NCBI RefSeq assembly: GCF_000246985.2
Contig: NC_022084.1
Coordinates: 429,994-493,993, forward strand
Direction of reading: 5' to 3'
Length of the DNA stretch: 64,000 bases
DNA from: Thermococcus litoralis DSM 5473
GTDB lineage: Archaea > Methanobacteriota_B > Thermococci > Thermococcales > Thermococcaceae
A program made the position numbers and the translations under genes. A model generated the notes under the pieces. It was not told the DNA's origin and made no database searches. It saw only the letters and a program-made list of their open reading frames with translations. Within the stretch, counting starts at the first letter, position 1. Each line of letters begins with the position of its first letter. Below, one piece after another: positions 33,273 to 42,305 of the stretch.

Positions 33273-34567
33273 ACAGCTCGAACACCCTTTTTATTTCTTT
33301 TCTGAATATTCCAACGTATGCCACAAAAGCTAATAACAGGAGAGTTTTTGAGAGAAATACAGTGAACTGCAGTAAAAGAGCTACAGCAAATTGAGTATAA
33401 GAAGTGAGCGAAACTCCCAGCTTCTTGTTTGCCACAACTAATGTGCCAGTTAGTATCGTTAGATATCCCAGAAAGAGCCCGAAAACAGCCCCATATTCTC
33501 CAAAAGGGCTTATCGAGAATATCCAAGCAGCGAGAGAAACCACAGCGCCCAGGAGTGAAATTATGGTCCCTTCTTTTACATATTTTGTCGAGTTCAGCGC
33601 CACTATGCTGGGGGTTGTACGCTATATACGTTTCTACCGCCATGAGAGTTAGGTAGAACTCTCTACCCAGATTAAACCCAAAGAGTAGCGATAAAATTTC
33701 TCTTCCGACAAGCATAAGGATAAAAACCGCCAAAGCCACTATAAAGGACAGCAGCTTCGTGGAGTCTTCAGCAAGTCTCTTCACGTATTCCATCTCATTT
33801 TTCCCATATTTGTAAGAGTATAAGGGCATTATCGCAGATTGAAGCACCTGAGGCAGGTAAGTCAACAAAAATGCCGCCGAAAGAGAAGCCGAAACAATGC
33901 CTGCAGCTTCGGGAGAAGCAAGCTTCTCGGTTAGGAAGTATGGGGCTTGAATAAGAAAAACCCCCGAAACTGTCCCAAGAAATGCAAAGCTGGAATACCT
34001 CAAAAGAGGTTTAAGGGTCTCCAAGGAGGGTTTTCCAAACAGCCTCTCCCTAAAAAGGTACAAAAATCCAAAAATGGCCACGCCAGAAAGAAGGCCAATG
34101 TAGGGGAGGTAGTAATTTTCCGACAAAAATCCTCCAATAAATAGCACAAACGCTCCAATCATTGTATAAGCGTAAACCTCACCTTTGTGAAGGCCATAGA
34201 TAAAGCTGCGAAACGTCAGCTGGAGAGCCCTCAAGACTGCCAGGATGGCCAGATAAAAGTTAAAAGGAACTAAAACCAAGCCAGCTAAAGGGAAAGAAAA
34301 TCCCAAAGTTGCTATGGACTTTATTTTTTCCATTTCTCCCCTCCCTAGAAACTCGGAGGCATACTTCCCCAGAGCAACTGCAAAAAAGCTTAGGGGAACT
34401 GCCAGTAAAAATGCCTGTGATATAAGTGAATTTACTTTTCCCAAAACTTCGACACCGAATCTTCTTGAGATAACTATGCTGTAAATAAGCCTGCTGAGGC
34501 CAAAGAGAGCAAGGGCAACTATACTCGCTATTGAATGCCGAAGCATAACTTTTCTCTCATAACTCAT
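33244..34567 (-). pseudogene. Polysaccharide flippase (MOP/Wzx-like), frameshifted
   Basis: A membrane protein of about 440 residues with 12-14 helices, similar to O-antigen/polysaccharide exporters. The frame is broken in a run of five C (minus strand; 33610-33614). With one C removed the sequence reads AYNPSIVALNSTKYVKEG and continues without a gap to the end at 33244 (FELFKPFRDRGF). The lineage pattern GKVNSLISQAFLLAVPLSFF near the N-terminus and YLPQVLQSAIMPLYS fit the family. It would flip lipid-linked sugars outward. It lies just downstream of FUN14 on the same strand. Its last 29 bases overlap the convergent phosphoesterase-fold gene. Confidence 0.8.
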
Positions 34568-34591
34568 AAGAGAAAATAAATAAAGCAGAAT

Positions 34592-34891
34592 TTAACCTTT
34601 GCGGAAGCCCAAATAAAAGCCCGCAACAAATGCCCCTGTTCCGGGTAAAATCCCCACTACTTTATCAGCCAAGCTTAAGGTTGATGTAGTTGCACTTTCC
34701 GCAAAGTTAAAGAGGGCATCGGTGTTTATTGTTATAACTCCTTTTTGCTGGAGCCAGAAAAGGCTTAAAATGTATGCACCTATCAAAGTGAGTACTATTT
34801 TTATGAACTTTTTAAGCGCATAACCTGTGATAAACCCAACAGCAGCCCCTATACCCATATCACCCATTATTCCGCCAAAGTCGAAGTTCAT
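34592..34891 (-). CDS. FUN14-family membrane protein
   Basis: A 99-residue protein with the FUN14 layout: GGIMGDMGIGAAVGFITGYALKKFIKIVLTLIGAYILSLFWLQQKG (two glycine-rich helices), then a further helix near the end (VGILPGTGAFVAGFYLGFRKG). Archaeal members are small and of unknown function; the eukaryotic ones are mitochondrial outer-membrane proteins. It is transcribed away from padR and its stop lies 24 bases before the flippase start, so it may form an operon with it. Confidence 0.85.
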   Translation of the reverse strand: MNFDFGGIMGDMGIGAAVGFITGYALKKFIKIVLTLIGAYILSLFWLQQKGVITINTDALFNFAESATTSTLSLADKVVGILPGTGAFVAGFYLGFRKG

Positions 34892-34985
34892 AGTGACTCA
34901 CCATTTGTCTTTAGGTTTCTGCAATTAAAACCCTTTTGCTTTTGGATTTTACAGTGGCAAAATGTTTAAATTGTATAAAAACTAT

Positions 34986-34996
34986 CTTATATAAGC
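34986..34996 (+). promoter_or_regulatory. TATA promoter of padR
   Basis: CTTATATAAGC, with an expected start near 35018. A second candidate (GTATAAAAAC) lies at about 34972-34981. Confidence 0.5.
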
Positions 34997-35019
34997 ATAA
35001 ATGTTTTAAGAGCAAATAA

Positions 35020-35044
35020 TATGTGTCATTGAGGGTGATACATA
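35020..35044 (+). promoter_or_regulatory. Dyad over the padR leader and start codon (probable operator)
   Basis: TATGTGTCA (35020-35028), seven bases, then TGATACATA (35036-35044): an inverted repeat with 8 of 9 positions paired. The right arm covers the ribosome-binding site and first base of the ATG. PadR-type regulators bind ATGT...ACAT dyads, so autoregulation is likely, although the spacing here (15) is larger than the classical 8. Confidence 0.5.
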
Positions 35045-35367
35045 TGGCAACACCTATGGAAAGACTCAAAGAGAAGATGACAAAAGAAGTTATGTGGATC
35101 TACATACTGAGACTGCTAAAAGAAAGGCCTATGTACGCATATGAGCTCAAAAATGAGATAAGGGAGAGATTTGGATTTGAACCCGCCACCGTGAGCAGTT
35201 ATGTAGTGCTTTACAAGCTCGAACACGAAGGCTACGTCACTTCAGAATGGCACGAAAGCGAAACCGGAAAACCCTCAAGGAAATACTACAAGCTTACAGA
35301 AAAAGGAGAGAAACTCCTTGAAGATGGAATAAAATTTATAGAAGAAACATTAAACAAGCTTAAGTAG
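35044..35367 (+). CDS. PadR-family transcriptional regulator
   Basis: A 107-residue winged-helix protein of the PadR family: VMWIYILRLLKERPMYAYELKNEI (helices 1-2), ERFGFEPATVSSYVVLYKLEHEGYVTSE (recognition helix and wing) and GKPSRKYYKLTEKGEKLL, the family wing signature. A C-terminal helix would make the dimer. GGTGAT precedes the ATG at 35044. It is divergent from the FUN14-flippase pair, which may be its targets. A near-perfect dyad covers its own leader. Confidence 0.92.
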   Translation: MATPMERLKEKMTKEVMWIYILRLLKERPMYAYELKNEIRERFGFEPATVSSYVVLYKLEHEGYVTSEWHESETGKPSRKYYKLTEKGEKLLEDGIKFIEETLNKLK

Positions 35368-35369
35368 CT

Positions 35370-35528
35370 CTAACGTCCTGCTCCTCCTCTTGGTTCTTTA
35401 GCTTTTGGCCTTAGTCCCTTGTATCCGCACTTCCTGCACTTCTCTGCTTTCCATGGGTTAGTAGCACCGCATCTCATACATATGTACTTCCTAAATATTC
35501 TTGCCTCAGCTTCAGGAAACCTCGCCAT
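35370..35528 (-). CDS. rpl40e: Ribosomal protein L40e
   Basis: A 52-residue zinc-binding protein ([40 protein letters not shown]...), with the two CxxC pairs. I choose the ATG at 35528, which gives the normal length; an upstream in-frame ATG at 35570 is not supported. Its end is 2 bases from the convergent padR stop. Confidence 0.95.
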   Translation of the reverse strand: MARFPEAEARIFRKYICMRCGATNPWKAEKCRKCGYKGLRPKAKEPRGGAGR

Positions 35529-35640
35529 TTTAATCCCTCCATGATCTTGACTGTGTTCACTTACAAGCATTTCTTTTTAAGCTTTACCTTTTTTGAATTA
35601 CCGAAAGCTTTTTATTCGAACTTTGCTCTTTCACTTATGA

Positions 35641-35728
35641 GCGGGGGTGCCCGAGCCTGGCCAAAGGGGCCGGACTTAAGATCCGGTGCCGTAGGGCTAC
35701 GCGGGTTCGAATCCCGTCCCCCGCACCA
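35641..35728 (+). tRNA. tRNA-Leu (anticodon TAA), CCA encoded
   Basis: Acceptor GCGGGGG pairs with CCCCCGC; stem CCGGA/TCCGG closes the loop CTTAAGA. The long variable arm (TGCCGTAGGGCTACG) marks a class II tRNA. Discriminator A and CCA are encoded. Confidence 0.95.
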
Positions 35729-35804
35729 CTTTTGTAAAATCATACTCCCTTCTGAGAAACTTGTCTTGAAAAATAGATTCTTCCAACAAAAATTAAATAA
35801 GAAA

Positions 35805-36638
35805 TCAAAGCTTCCTCAAACTTGGAAACCAGTATTTTTTACCCTTCTTCTCTTTCTCTTCGTCCCATTCGTGTAAGATTTTGACAGCTTCACTAGCAAC
35901 CAATGCTGCTTCTTTTTCACCGGCTTTTCCAAACTCATTGGTTATTCTGTTCGCAAAAACCGCACAAACACAGCCTGCCCTAAGACCATAAATGTTTGCA
36001 AGGGTGTAGAGTGTAGCCGCTTCCATCTCAAAGTTCGTGACTTTGGCTTGTCTCAGGTCATCTATGAGGTGCTTTGCAAAGCTCGGGAAGTAGCCGTTCA
36101 ATCCAGGCCTTGCTTGGCCCACATAAAAGCTGTCAGTAGAGGCTGTAATTCCAACGTGGTACCTAACTCCCAATGTTTCCGCAGCTTCGATTAAGGCTAA
36201 GGTAACCTCAATATCAGCGCTTGCTGGGTATTCAACTCTAACATACTGCTTCGACGTCCCTTCAAGTCTAACAGCTGCTTTCGCTATTATCAAATCACCA
36301 ATCTCTATCCCGGGCTGGATTGCTCCCGTCGAGCCTACCCTAATGAAAGTGTCAGCACCTATTGCTGCTAATTCCTCTATTGCTATTGCCGTTGAAGGCC
36401 CTCCTATTCCCGTTGAGGTTACGCTTATGGGAACACCTTTATACTTACCCGTGTGGGTTCTGTACTCCCTGTGGAATGCTATTTCCTTTGCTTCATCCCA
36501 CAGAGAGCTTATCTTGGGCACCCTCTCAGGATCACCTGGGAGGAGAACGTAGCGAGCAACATCACCGGGCTTACAGGCTATGTGGTATTGGTACCCCTCT
36601 TCCGTTTGAGGCCTATCAGCGGGCATAAACTTTTTCAT
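35805..36638 (-). CDS. udp: Uridine phosphorylase
   Basis: A 277-residue NP-I family nucleoside phosphorylase. Signatures include GDVARYVLLPGDPERVPKI, the family motif STGIGGPSTAIAIEEL (residues about 75-90) and FEMEAATLYTLANIYGLRAG, whose Glu-Met-Glu binds ribose. It splits uridine to uracil and ribose 1-phosphate in nucleoside salvage; purine specificity is less likely from the sequence but not excluded. ATG 36638 follows GGTGAGG; a GTG at 36647 is possible. The gene is divergent from threonine synthase with a shared TATA region (36670-36683). Confidence 0.88.
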   Translation of the reverse strand: MKKFMPADRPQTEEGYQYHIACKPGDVARYVLLPGDPERVPKISSLWDEAKEIAFHREYRTHTGKYKGVPISVTSTGIGGPSTAIAIEELAAIGADTFIRVGSTGAIQPGIEIGDLIIAKAAVRLEGTSKQYVRVEYPASADIEVTLALIEAAETLGVRYHVGITASTDSFYVGQARPGLNGYFPSFAKHLIDDLRQAKVTNFEMEAATLYTLANIYGLRAGCVCAVFANRITNEFGKAGEKEAALVASEAVKILHEWDEEKEKKGKKYWFPSLRKL

Positions 36639-36668
36639 TTCCCTCACCCCTACATGAATTTTGGAAAA

Positions 36669-36683
36669 GGGATATATAAATGA
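36669..36683. promoter_or_regulatory. Shared divergent TATA region, udp / thrC
   Basis: GGGATATATAAATG on the plus strand for thrC and CATTTATATATCC on the minus strand for udp. One AT core seems to serve both directions. Confidence 0.5.
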
Positions 36684-36708
36684 AATCCCTACTGCAAAAG
36701 GTGAGAAG

Positions 36709-37755
36709 ATGCTAAAGTGTCTAAGATGCGGAAGGACTTACGAAGGATTTAAAATTATGTGCGAATGTGGAGGGGTTCTTGAATACATCGGGGAAAGAGA
36801 AGGTAGTTTTAAGGGGTTGCTGAGAGAAGAATTCCTAGACGTAAGGAGGTACCTCAGTTTCTTACCTCTAAAAGAGGAGTTTTTGCCAAAGTTGACGCTC
36901 CCAATAACTCCAATACTTGGGAGAAAAATCGAAGGGGTCAACGTTTTCTTCAAGCTTGAATACCTAATGCCCAGCGGCTCCTTCAAGGACAGGGGCACTT
37001 ACGTAACCCTCGCAAAGCTGAAGGAAGAAGGTATAAGAGAGGTAACACTTGACTCTTCAGGAAATGCAGCGTTAAGCTTGGCGCTCTTCGCAAAAAGTGA
37101 AGGGATACATGCCCATATCTTCATTCCAAAACACACAAGTGAAGGAAAAAAGAGACTTCTAAAACTATTAGAGGCAGAGGTTCATGAGGTTGAGGGATCA
37201 CGAATGGAAGTGCATGAAAGGGCAAGAAGCTTTCGGGAGGGAATTTACATATCGCACTGGTACAACCCCTATTTCATCGAAGGTACAAAAACAACAGCTT
37301 ATGAGGTTTATGAGCAGATAGGAAATGTGGACTACGCGTTAGTACCCACCGGAAGTGGGACTCTATTTTTGGGTCTCTATAAGGGATTTAAAGATTTGGA
37401 GGCACTTGAAGGAGCAAGAATTCCAAGAATGATCGCCGTCCAAGGAAGAGGATATGAAAGCCTATGCAAGAGAAGTAAAGAAAAAAGCAGACTTGCAGAA
37501 GGGATAGCTATTCCAGAACCCCCCAGAAGGGAACAGATGCTCAAAGCCCTAAAAGAGAGCAATGGAGCATGTGTTTCTGTGGGAGATGAAGAGATAGCAG
37601 AGGCTATAAAAGAGCTTATTTCTATGGGCCTTTTAGTCGAACCAACGTCAGCAACAGCCTATGCTGCATTTAAGTTCCTATTAGAAGAGGGTTATTTTGA
37701 AAAAGGCACAAAAGTGCTCATTCCCCTTACCGGTTCTGGGCTGAAAAGCGTTTAA
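36709..37755 (+). CDS. thrC: Threonine synthase
   Basis: A 348-residue PLP enzyme that makes threonine from O-phosphohomoserine. The N-terminus is a small zinc-ribbon-like segment (CLRCGRTYEGFKIMCECGG), common in archaeal ThrC. The PLP lysine is in LMPSGSFKDRGTYVTL (about residue 104). The phosphate loop is GSGTLFLGLYKG and the late STAT-type motif is EPTSATAYAAFKFL. Start: ATG 36709 after GGTGAGAAG. A related cysteate synthase fold cannot be fully excluded. The stop codon directly abuts the convergent tRNA-Cys. Confidence 0.88.
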   Translation: MLKCLRCGRTYEGFKIMCECGGVLEYIGEREGSFKGLLREEFLDVRRYLSFLPLKEEFLPKLTLPITPILGRKIEGVNVFFKLEYLMPSGSFKDRGTYVTLAKLKEEGIREVTLDSSGNAALSLALFAKSEGIHAHIFIPKHTSEGKKRLLKLLEAEVHEVEGSRMEVHERARSFREGIYISHWYNPYFIEGTKTTAYEVYEQIGNVDYALVPTGSGTLFLGLYKGFKDLEALEGARIPRMIAVQGRGYESLCKRSKEKSRLAEGIAIPEPPRREQMLKALKESNGACVSVGDEEIAEAIKELISMGLLVEPTSATAYAAFKFLLEEGYFEKGTKVLIPLTGSGLKSV

Positions 37756-37830
37756 TGGAGCCGGGAGGGGGATTCGAACCCCCGTAAAGCGGATCTGCAG
37801 TCCGCCGCCTCACCTCTAGGCTATCCCGGC
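37756..37830 (-). tRNA. tRNA-Cys (anticodon GCA), CCA encoded
   Basis: Minus-strand GCCGGGA pairs with TCCCGGC; stem GCGGA/TCCGC closes CTGCAGA. Discriminator T, then CCA, which directly follows the thrC stop codon. Confidence 0.95.
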
Positions 37831-37852
37831 ATTTTACCCGAAGAAGATATTT

Positions 37853-37939
37853 TGGCGCCGCGGCGGGGATTTGAACCCCGGAGGGACCACGCCCACCGGC
37901 TTAGCAGGCCGGCGCCCTACCAGGCTAGGCTACCGCGGC
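37853..37939 (-). tRNA. tRNA-Ser (anticodon GCT), CCA encoded
   Basis: Acceptor GCCGCGG pairs with CCGCGGC; stem CCGGC/GCCGG closes CTGCTAA. A long variable arm (TGGGCGTGGTCCCTC region) is present. Discriminator G and CCA. Confidence 0.95.
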
Positions 37940-38003
37940 ACGTCCAACATTAAGGAGTTTGGGAGGGTATTTAAATCTTTCGCAAAAGGCAACGCCGAGG
38001 ATA

Positions 38004-38014
38004 GATATAAATAC
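38004..38014 (+). promoter_or_regulatory. TATA promoter of nre (leaderless)
   Basis: GATATAAATACC ends about 23 bases before the ATG at 38037, so translation should begin at or next to the first transcribed base. Confidence 0.55.
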
Positions 38015-38036
38015 CTCTGCTCTCTATTTAAAACTG

Positions 38037-39266
38037 ATGGAGCTCTTTAACTCAAAGCTGTGTGCTTTATGCAAAGGGAGGAAACTCCTGTGTGGAAGGC
38101 CTACGTGTCCAATTCTCGAACGCTTTAGGGTAGTCAAGAGTGTAGAACATAAGATAAACCGCAGAGAGATTTTTGGCTCATCCCCCCCAAGCATATTTGT
38201 TGGCGAATACGGCTATCCCAAAGTCCGTATCGGGCCTCTAGTTCCTCCAATAGAGGGAAACACTTCCCATCTCGACAGTCCTCTAAAATGGGAGAACAAA
38301 ACAATAAGGGATATCCTCTACTATCGCTCTCTTCTCGTCATGGGGGAGATGAAAGCAGACGTTAACGTGAGAAAAAGCGAAAGAATTCTTGAAGAAGTTC
38401 AAGAGCTGGCAATGTCAGTAAAGCCCGTGGACAGCGAGATTCTTCTTAAGAAGAGACCAGTTCTAAAGGTTCTTCCAAGTGAATTTGCTCCCCCAATAGG
38501 ACCAAAGGCAGAGCTCCTAGACTTTGAGCTCACGGAAAACCCAAAAATACCGAGGAAAACGGATTACGTAGTTAGTGATGAACTAAAAGCCGAACAGGCA
38601 ATAATGCGACTCTACAACTGGGGCTTTGATGAGTACTACATAATAAGACTCCTCTCTGCAGGGCTTTTGGGCATTAACAGAAAGCTCGTTCCGACAAGGT
38701 GGAGCATCACAGCTGTGCAGGATACTATAGGTAAAAAACTAAGGAAAGAAATCCTGCATTATGAGCCCATAAACGAATTTGAGCTCTACTTTTACGAATT
38801 CTTGGGGAACAGATATGCTGTGCTTTTGATGCCCGAAACTTACGCCTTTGAACTTTTGGAGGTCTGGCTCAAAGGCTCTTTGTTTGGAAGCGACGAACCC
38901 GAAGTAATCCATGACTATGAGGACTTTCGCGGAATTAAGGGGTACGCTGAAGAGACCACAGGAGCGTATTATGCCGCCCGTTTGAGTGTTCTTGAAAGCC
39001 TTAGGAAAAGAAGAAGGCAGGCAAGAATAATAGTGTTCAGAGAAGTAACCCCAAAGTACTATGCTCCCGTAGGTGTGTGGCAGATAAGGGTGGGAGTAAA
39101 GAAAGCCATGGAGAACCCAATAGGGAGATTTAACACACTTCAGGAAGCCTTCAATGAACTCAGAAAATTCCTTGAGCTGAAGCTTGAGAAATACCTAGAA
39201 AAAAGCTGGATTCTGAGGATGAGAAAACAGAGGACACTTGATTACTATCTCAGCTCATCGCCCTAA
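38037..39266 (+). CDS. nre: Nre-family DNA repair protein
   Basis: A 409-residue archaeal protein. It begins with a Cys-rich zinc-binding segment (LCALCKGRKLLCGRPTCP), then the conserved core with GSSPPSIFVGEYGYPKVRIGPLVPP and RWSITAVQDTIGKKL. The C-terminus QRTLDYYLSS is a PCNA-interaction (PIP) motif. Haloferax NreA, in the same family, acts in DNA damage repair with PCNA. I choose ATG 38037, which has a TATA at leaderless distance; in-frame codons before it include no better start. Confidence 0.85.
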   Translation: MELFNSKLCALCKGRKLLCGRPTCPILERFRVVKSVEHKINRREIFGSSPPSIFVGEYGYPKVRIGPLVPPIEGNTSHLDSPLKWENKTIRDILYYRSLLVMGEMKADVNVRKSERILEEVQELAMSVKPVDSEILLKKRPVLKVLPSEFAPPIGPKAELLDFELTENPKIPRKTDYVVSDELKAEQAIMRLYNWGFDEYYIIRLLSAGLLGINRKLVPTRWSITAVQDTIGKKLRKEILHYEPINEFELYFYEFLGNRYAVLLMPETYAFELLEVWLKGSLFGSDEPEVIHDYEDFRGIKGYAEETTGAYYAARLSVLESLRKRRRQARIIVFREVTPKYYAPVGVWQIRVGVKKAMENPIGRFNTLQEAFNELRKFLELKLEKYLEKSWILRMRKQRTLDYYLSSSP

Positions 39267-39297
39267 ACTTTTTAACCAACCTTCCGTAGCTCATTCT

Positions 39298-40416
39298 ATG
39301 AGAAAAAAACTCATACTCATAAGCATCGACGGCAATGGAGTTTACAATTTAAAACACATGCCGTTCTTAAGTGAGCTAGTGGATGAAGGATTCTTTGAAG
39401 TTGTGGATTCAATATTTCCTACACTCACGGATTTGGTTCACACGAGTGTAGTTACTGGAGTTCCTCCGAGAATTCATGGAGTCGTGGAAAACGGCTATTA
39501 TGATAGAATAGCCGACAGAAAGGTAAACTTCTACGACTACGAAGTTGCTTTTAATCCGCACAAAGTTATAAAGGCAAGAACGGTAGTTGACATCCTAAGG
39601 GAAAAAGGAATAAGGAGTGCTTCCGTTAGCGGCTATACAATGCCTCCCTTCAGCGGTACCCATGTTAGAATATTTCCCCCGTTTTTCAGCGACGATAACC
39701 TCTATAGAGAACACGGAAGAGACTGGAGAAAAGATCGCTGGGTCTTGAATTCGGCTCTGTATCTATATGAAGAGTGCAAACCGGATTTGCTTCTAGTTCA
39801 CTTCTGCTCGATTGATGGTATGCAACACGATTATGGGCCCCTGAGCGATGAAGCCATGAAAGCTGTTGAAACTGTGGATACAGCATTAAACGTTTTGTGG
39901 GAGAGGCTCAGGGATGAATACGCATTTATAATCTTTGCAGACCATGGACAGGAAAAAGTCCACACGTGGGTAAACCTCAAGGCTTATCTCAAAAAACACG
40001 GCATTGAAACACTAAGGGTCTCATCTGGAGGGGGAGTGCACATTTATCTAAAAGACCCAAAAGAAGCAGAGGAGGCTTATTCACTATTAAGGAGGGCTCC
40101 TGGTGTAAAGTACGTCTTTTTTAGAGAAGACTTGCCGCACCTAAATATTCCAAACAGCGGAGAAATTATAGTCTCAGCCAAGGAAGGCTACTGGTTCTGC
40201 TCTCACAGATTCTGTGATGGAATAAAGGGGTCAAGCTACTGGGTAAAAGGTATGCACGGCTCGATGAATGAGCCAGTGATGAAGGTACCTCTTGTCCTCT
40301 GGGGTTTTGAGGATGTGGACACTGAAAATGCCAGCCTTTACGATATTGCACCTACTATCCTGAAATTCTTCGGTGTTGAAAAACTTGGAAATATGGCGGG
40401 AAAGAGTTTACTATGA
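39298..40416 (+). CDS. Alkaline-phosphatase-superfamily phosphodiesterase/nucleotide pyrophosphatase
   Basis: A 372-residue enzyme of the alkaline phosphatase fold. The first metal Asp is in KLILISIDGNGVYNL; the nucleophile region is IFPTLTDLVHTSVVTGVPPRIHGV (Thr). Later metal ligands are in DLLLVHFCSIDGMQHDYGP, AFIIFADHGQEKVHT and MHGSMNEPVMKVPL. The layout fits NPP-type phosphodiesterases; phosphoglycerate mutase would be longer. Substrate unknown. TATA (CTTTTTAA at about 39269-39276) lies inside the previous gene's end, so the message is probably leaderless with ATG 39298. Confidence 0.85.
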   Translation: MRKKLILISIDGNGVYNLKHMPFLSELVDEGFFEVVDSIFPTLTDLVHTSVVTGVPPRIHGVVENGYYDRIADRKVNFYDYEVAFNPHKVIKARTVVDILREKGIRSASVSGYTMPPFSGTHVRIFPPFFSDDNLYREHGRDWRKDRWVLNSALYLYEECKPDLLLVHFCSIDGMQHDYGPLSDEAMKAVETVDTALNVLWERLRDEYAFIIFADHGQEKVHTWVNLKAYLKKHGIETLRVSSGGGVHIYLKDPKEAEEAYSLLRRAPGVKYVFFREDLPHLNIPNSGEIIVSAKEGYWFCSHRFCDGIKGSSYWVKGMHGSMNEPVMKVPLVLWGFEDVDTENASLYDIAPTILKFFGVEKLGNMAGKSLL

Positions 40417-40640
40417 TAGCACGAACCTTGTAGATTAAAACCAAGCTCCTTCTAGTATAAACCCAAAAGCGTATATACGTGGAGGTTTGTCTTACCAAAA
40501 GCTCCTGGATTGCCGCCCATTTTAACAATAGTCGCGCTTGCTAAGTGGCTTGGAAAAGCTCTATCCCACTGACTTTTCTTTTAAACTTTATAGAGAAAAG
40601 CATAAATAACTCAAAAACATAATACTCTCAGGGAATAGGT

Positions 40641-41192
40641 ATGAAAAGAATACTTAAACTGCTGGCACTTCTAATATTATTGTTCGCAATTTGCACATTA
40701 GGTGTTAAAGCCTTTTCAGTCGAGAATCTTAGAGGTGAAAAGATAGCAGAGACTGATGAAGTTCATTCCAACTTTTATAATTCAAAAGGCAAGAGAGTTG
40801 CAACTTTTTCTCTTATGGAACAAGGCTATTACGCAGAGGATGTATTCTCTTTTCGTATTCATGTATGGCATAGGGAAGGTGGAAAGACCAAAAGCTTAAG
40901 ACTCGTAATAACTCCAAATGTCAGTGCAGAAGTTTATTTAAAGACTCCAGACGGCTACCCTTGGAATCCTATAAAATTGCAGAGAAGTAAAGAAGATCTA
41001 AATTCTGTCGTATTAGAAATCCCTGATCTTGGCTTTCAAGGAGTGGGGAGTACCAGATTAGATTTTGTTGTGATCCCCTTAAAAAGAGCTGATGCAATTT
41101 CAATTACTGTAAAAGCTGAATTTGAGCTCTCTGAAGGAATTAAAAGATACAAAGGAGAGACCGTGCTTAACACACAATTGAAAAAGAAATAA
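40641..41192 (+). CDS. Secreted hypothetical protein
   Basis: A 183-residue protein with an N-terminal signal peptide (KRILKLLALLILLFAICTLGVKAFS) and a beta-rich body (TFSLMEQGYYAEDVFSFRIHVWHREGGK; LRLVITPNVSAEVYLKTPDGYPW). No C-terminal anchor. It carries its own promoter (ACTTTATAGAG, about 40588). It reads toward the convergent rps7 with a 6-base gap. I do not recognise a family. The 224-base gap before it shows no other certain feature. Confidence 0.7.
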   Translation: MKRILKLLALLILLFAICTLGVKAFSVENLRGEKIAETDEVHSNFYNSKGKRVATFSLMEQGYYAEDVFSFRIHVWHREGGKTKSLRLVITPNVSAEVYLKTPDGYPWNPIKLQRSKEDLNSVVLEIPDLGFQGVGSTRLDFVVIPLKRADAISITVKAEFELSEGIKRYKGETVLNTQLKKK

Positions 41193-41198
41193 AAGAGC

Positions 41199-41846
41199 TC
41201 ACCTTGAGGACTGTGCAATCCTCTCGATTTCTTCCTTCTTGCTGTATGCGAAGCTCTTTGTATCCTTGTTTGCTGCTGCAATAATCTCTTCAGCCAATGC
41301 CTCGGCATAGCTGATCTTGTTGCGGTAGCACTTTGCTGATGCACCGAGGGCGATGTTTCTCAAGGCAACATCAAGCCTTCTCATTGGAGAGATATCAACT
41401 GCGAGGTGGTATCTAACTCCACCGAACATGATGTTTGTGGTGTCCTCCCTCGGGGCGGAGTTTTCGATTGCCTTAACGAGAACCTGGATTGGGTTCTGCT
41501 TTGTTCTCTGTTCAATGATCTTGAAAGCCTCTTTTACGACCTCATAAGCCTTCATCTTCTTGCTCATCAATGAGCGGTGCTCTCTTCTCATGAAGTGTCC
41601 ACCGATCTTGTAGCTTGAAGCACCGCTTCTCATTACCTTGTTTATTAGCCTCTCAACAATATGTACATTTGCCTTACCGAACTGCTTCTTAGCATGCCTT
41701 CCGTGGCTGTGGGGAAGAATTCTTGGTTCAAGATTAATGTAAGGTCTGAGGGATGGGTCTTCAACGACTACTTCCTCAACACTCCATCTCCCGAAAACCT
41801 TGAGATCCTTTGGGATAAAAAATCTCTCTTCTAGTGGTTTGGCCAT
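41199..41846 (-). CDS. rps7: Ribosomal protein S7
   Basis: A 215-residue small-subunit head protein. The conserved core [26 protein letters not shown] and the [22 protein letters not shown] block are present. ATG 41846 follows GGTGATGCTC. It is the last gene of the RNA polymerase operon seen here, 5 bases after S12. Confidence 0.97.
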   Translation of the reverse strand: MAKPLEERFFIPKDLKVFGRWSVEEVVVEDPSLRPYINLEPRILPHSHGRHAKKQFGKANVHIVERLINKVMRSGASSYKIGGHFMRREHRSLMSKKMKAYEVVKEAFKIIEQRTKQNPIQVLVKAIENSAPREDTTNIMFGGVRYHLAVDISPMRRLDVALRNIALGASAKCYRNKISYAEALAEEIIAAANKDTKSFAYSKKEEIERIAQSSR

Positions 41847-41851
41847 GAGCA

Positions 41852-42295
41852 TCACCTTCTTGGCTTTTCTTTTCTACCCTTAACTATCTCTTTAAGGGAA
41901 GTTCTGTTAACGATGACAACCTTGTATCTAATTCCTGGAATGTCACCCATAGATCCACCTTTTGGACCGCCAATTCCCTCTATGATGACCTCATCGTGTT
42001 CGTCAATGTGCTTGATAGCACCGTCACCGGGGGTGAAAGCGGTAACTACCTTACCGTTCTTGATGAGCTGAACCCTAACCGCTTTTCTCATACCTGAGTT
42101 TGGCTGCTTAGCTTCAACTGCAATCTTTTCAAGAACGATTCCTCTCGCCTGTGGTGCACCTTCAAGTGGATCGCTCTTCTCCTTGAGCCTAAGTACCCTT
42201 CTCTTGTAGGTTATGTCACTCCACCTAAACTTCTTTCTCTTAAGCTTGAGCTTTCTTCCAGCAAATTCACCGTAAGGAGCCTTCTTTCCAGCCAT
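41852..42295 (-). CDS. rps12: Ribosomal protein S12
   Basis: A 147-residue decoding-centre protein. The universally conserved loop [20 protein letters not shown] and the [22 protein letters not shown] segment are present. ATG 42295 follows GAGGTGATGATC. It lies between nusA and rps7 on the same strand, as in most archaea. Confidence 0.97.
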   Translation of the reverse strand: MAGKKAPYGEFAGRKLKLKRKKFRWSDITYKRRVLRLKEKSDPLEGAPQARGIVLEKIAVEAKQPNSGMRKAVRVQLIKNGKVVTAFTPGDGAIKHIDEHDEVIIEGIGGPKGGSMGDIPGIRYKVVIVNRTSLKEIVKGRKEKPRR

Positions 42296-42305
42296 GATCA
42301 TCACC

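Noticed and set aside
35541-35876. Plus-strand open frame across tRNA-Leu
   Set aside because: Most of it is the tRNA itself and the rest runs antisense to udp.
40470-40572. Open stretch reading RFVLPKAPGLPPILTIVALAKWLGKALSH before a stop
   Set aside because: Could be a membrane-protein remnant, but it has no start codon with an SD and is under 40 codons.
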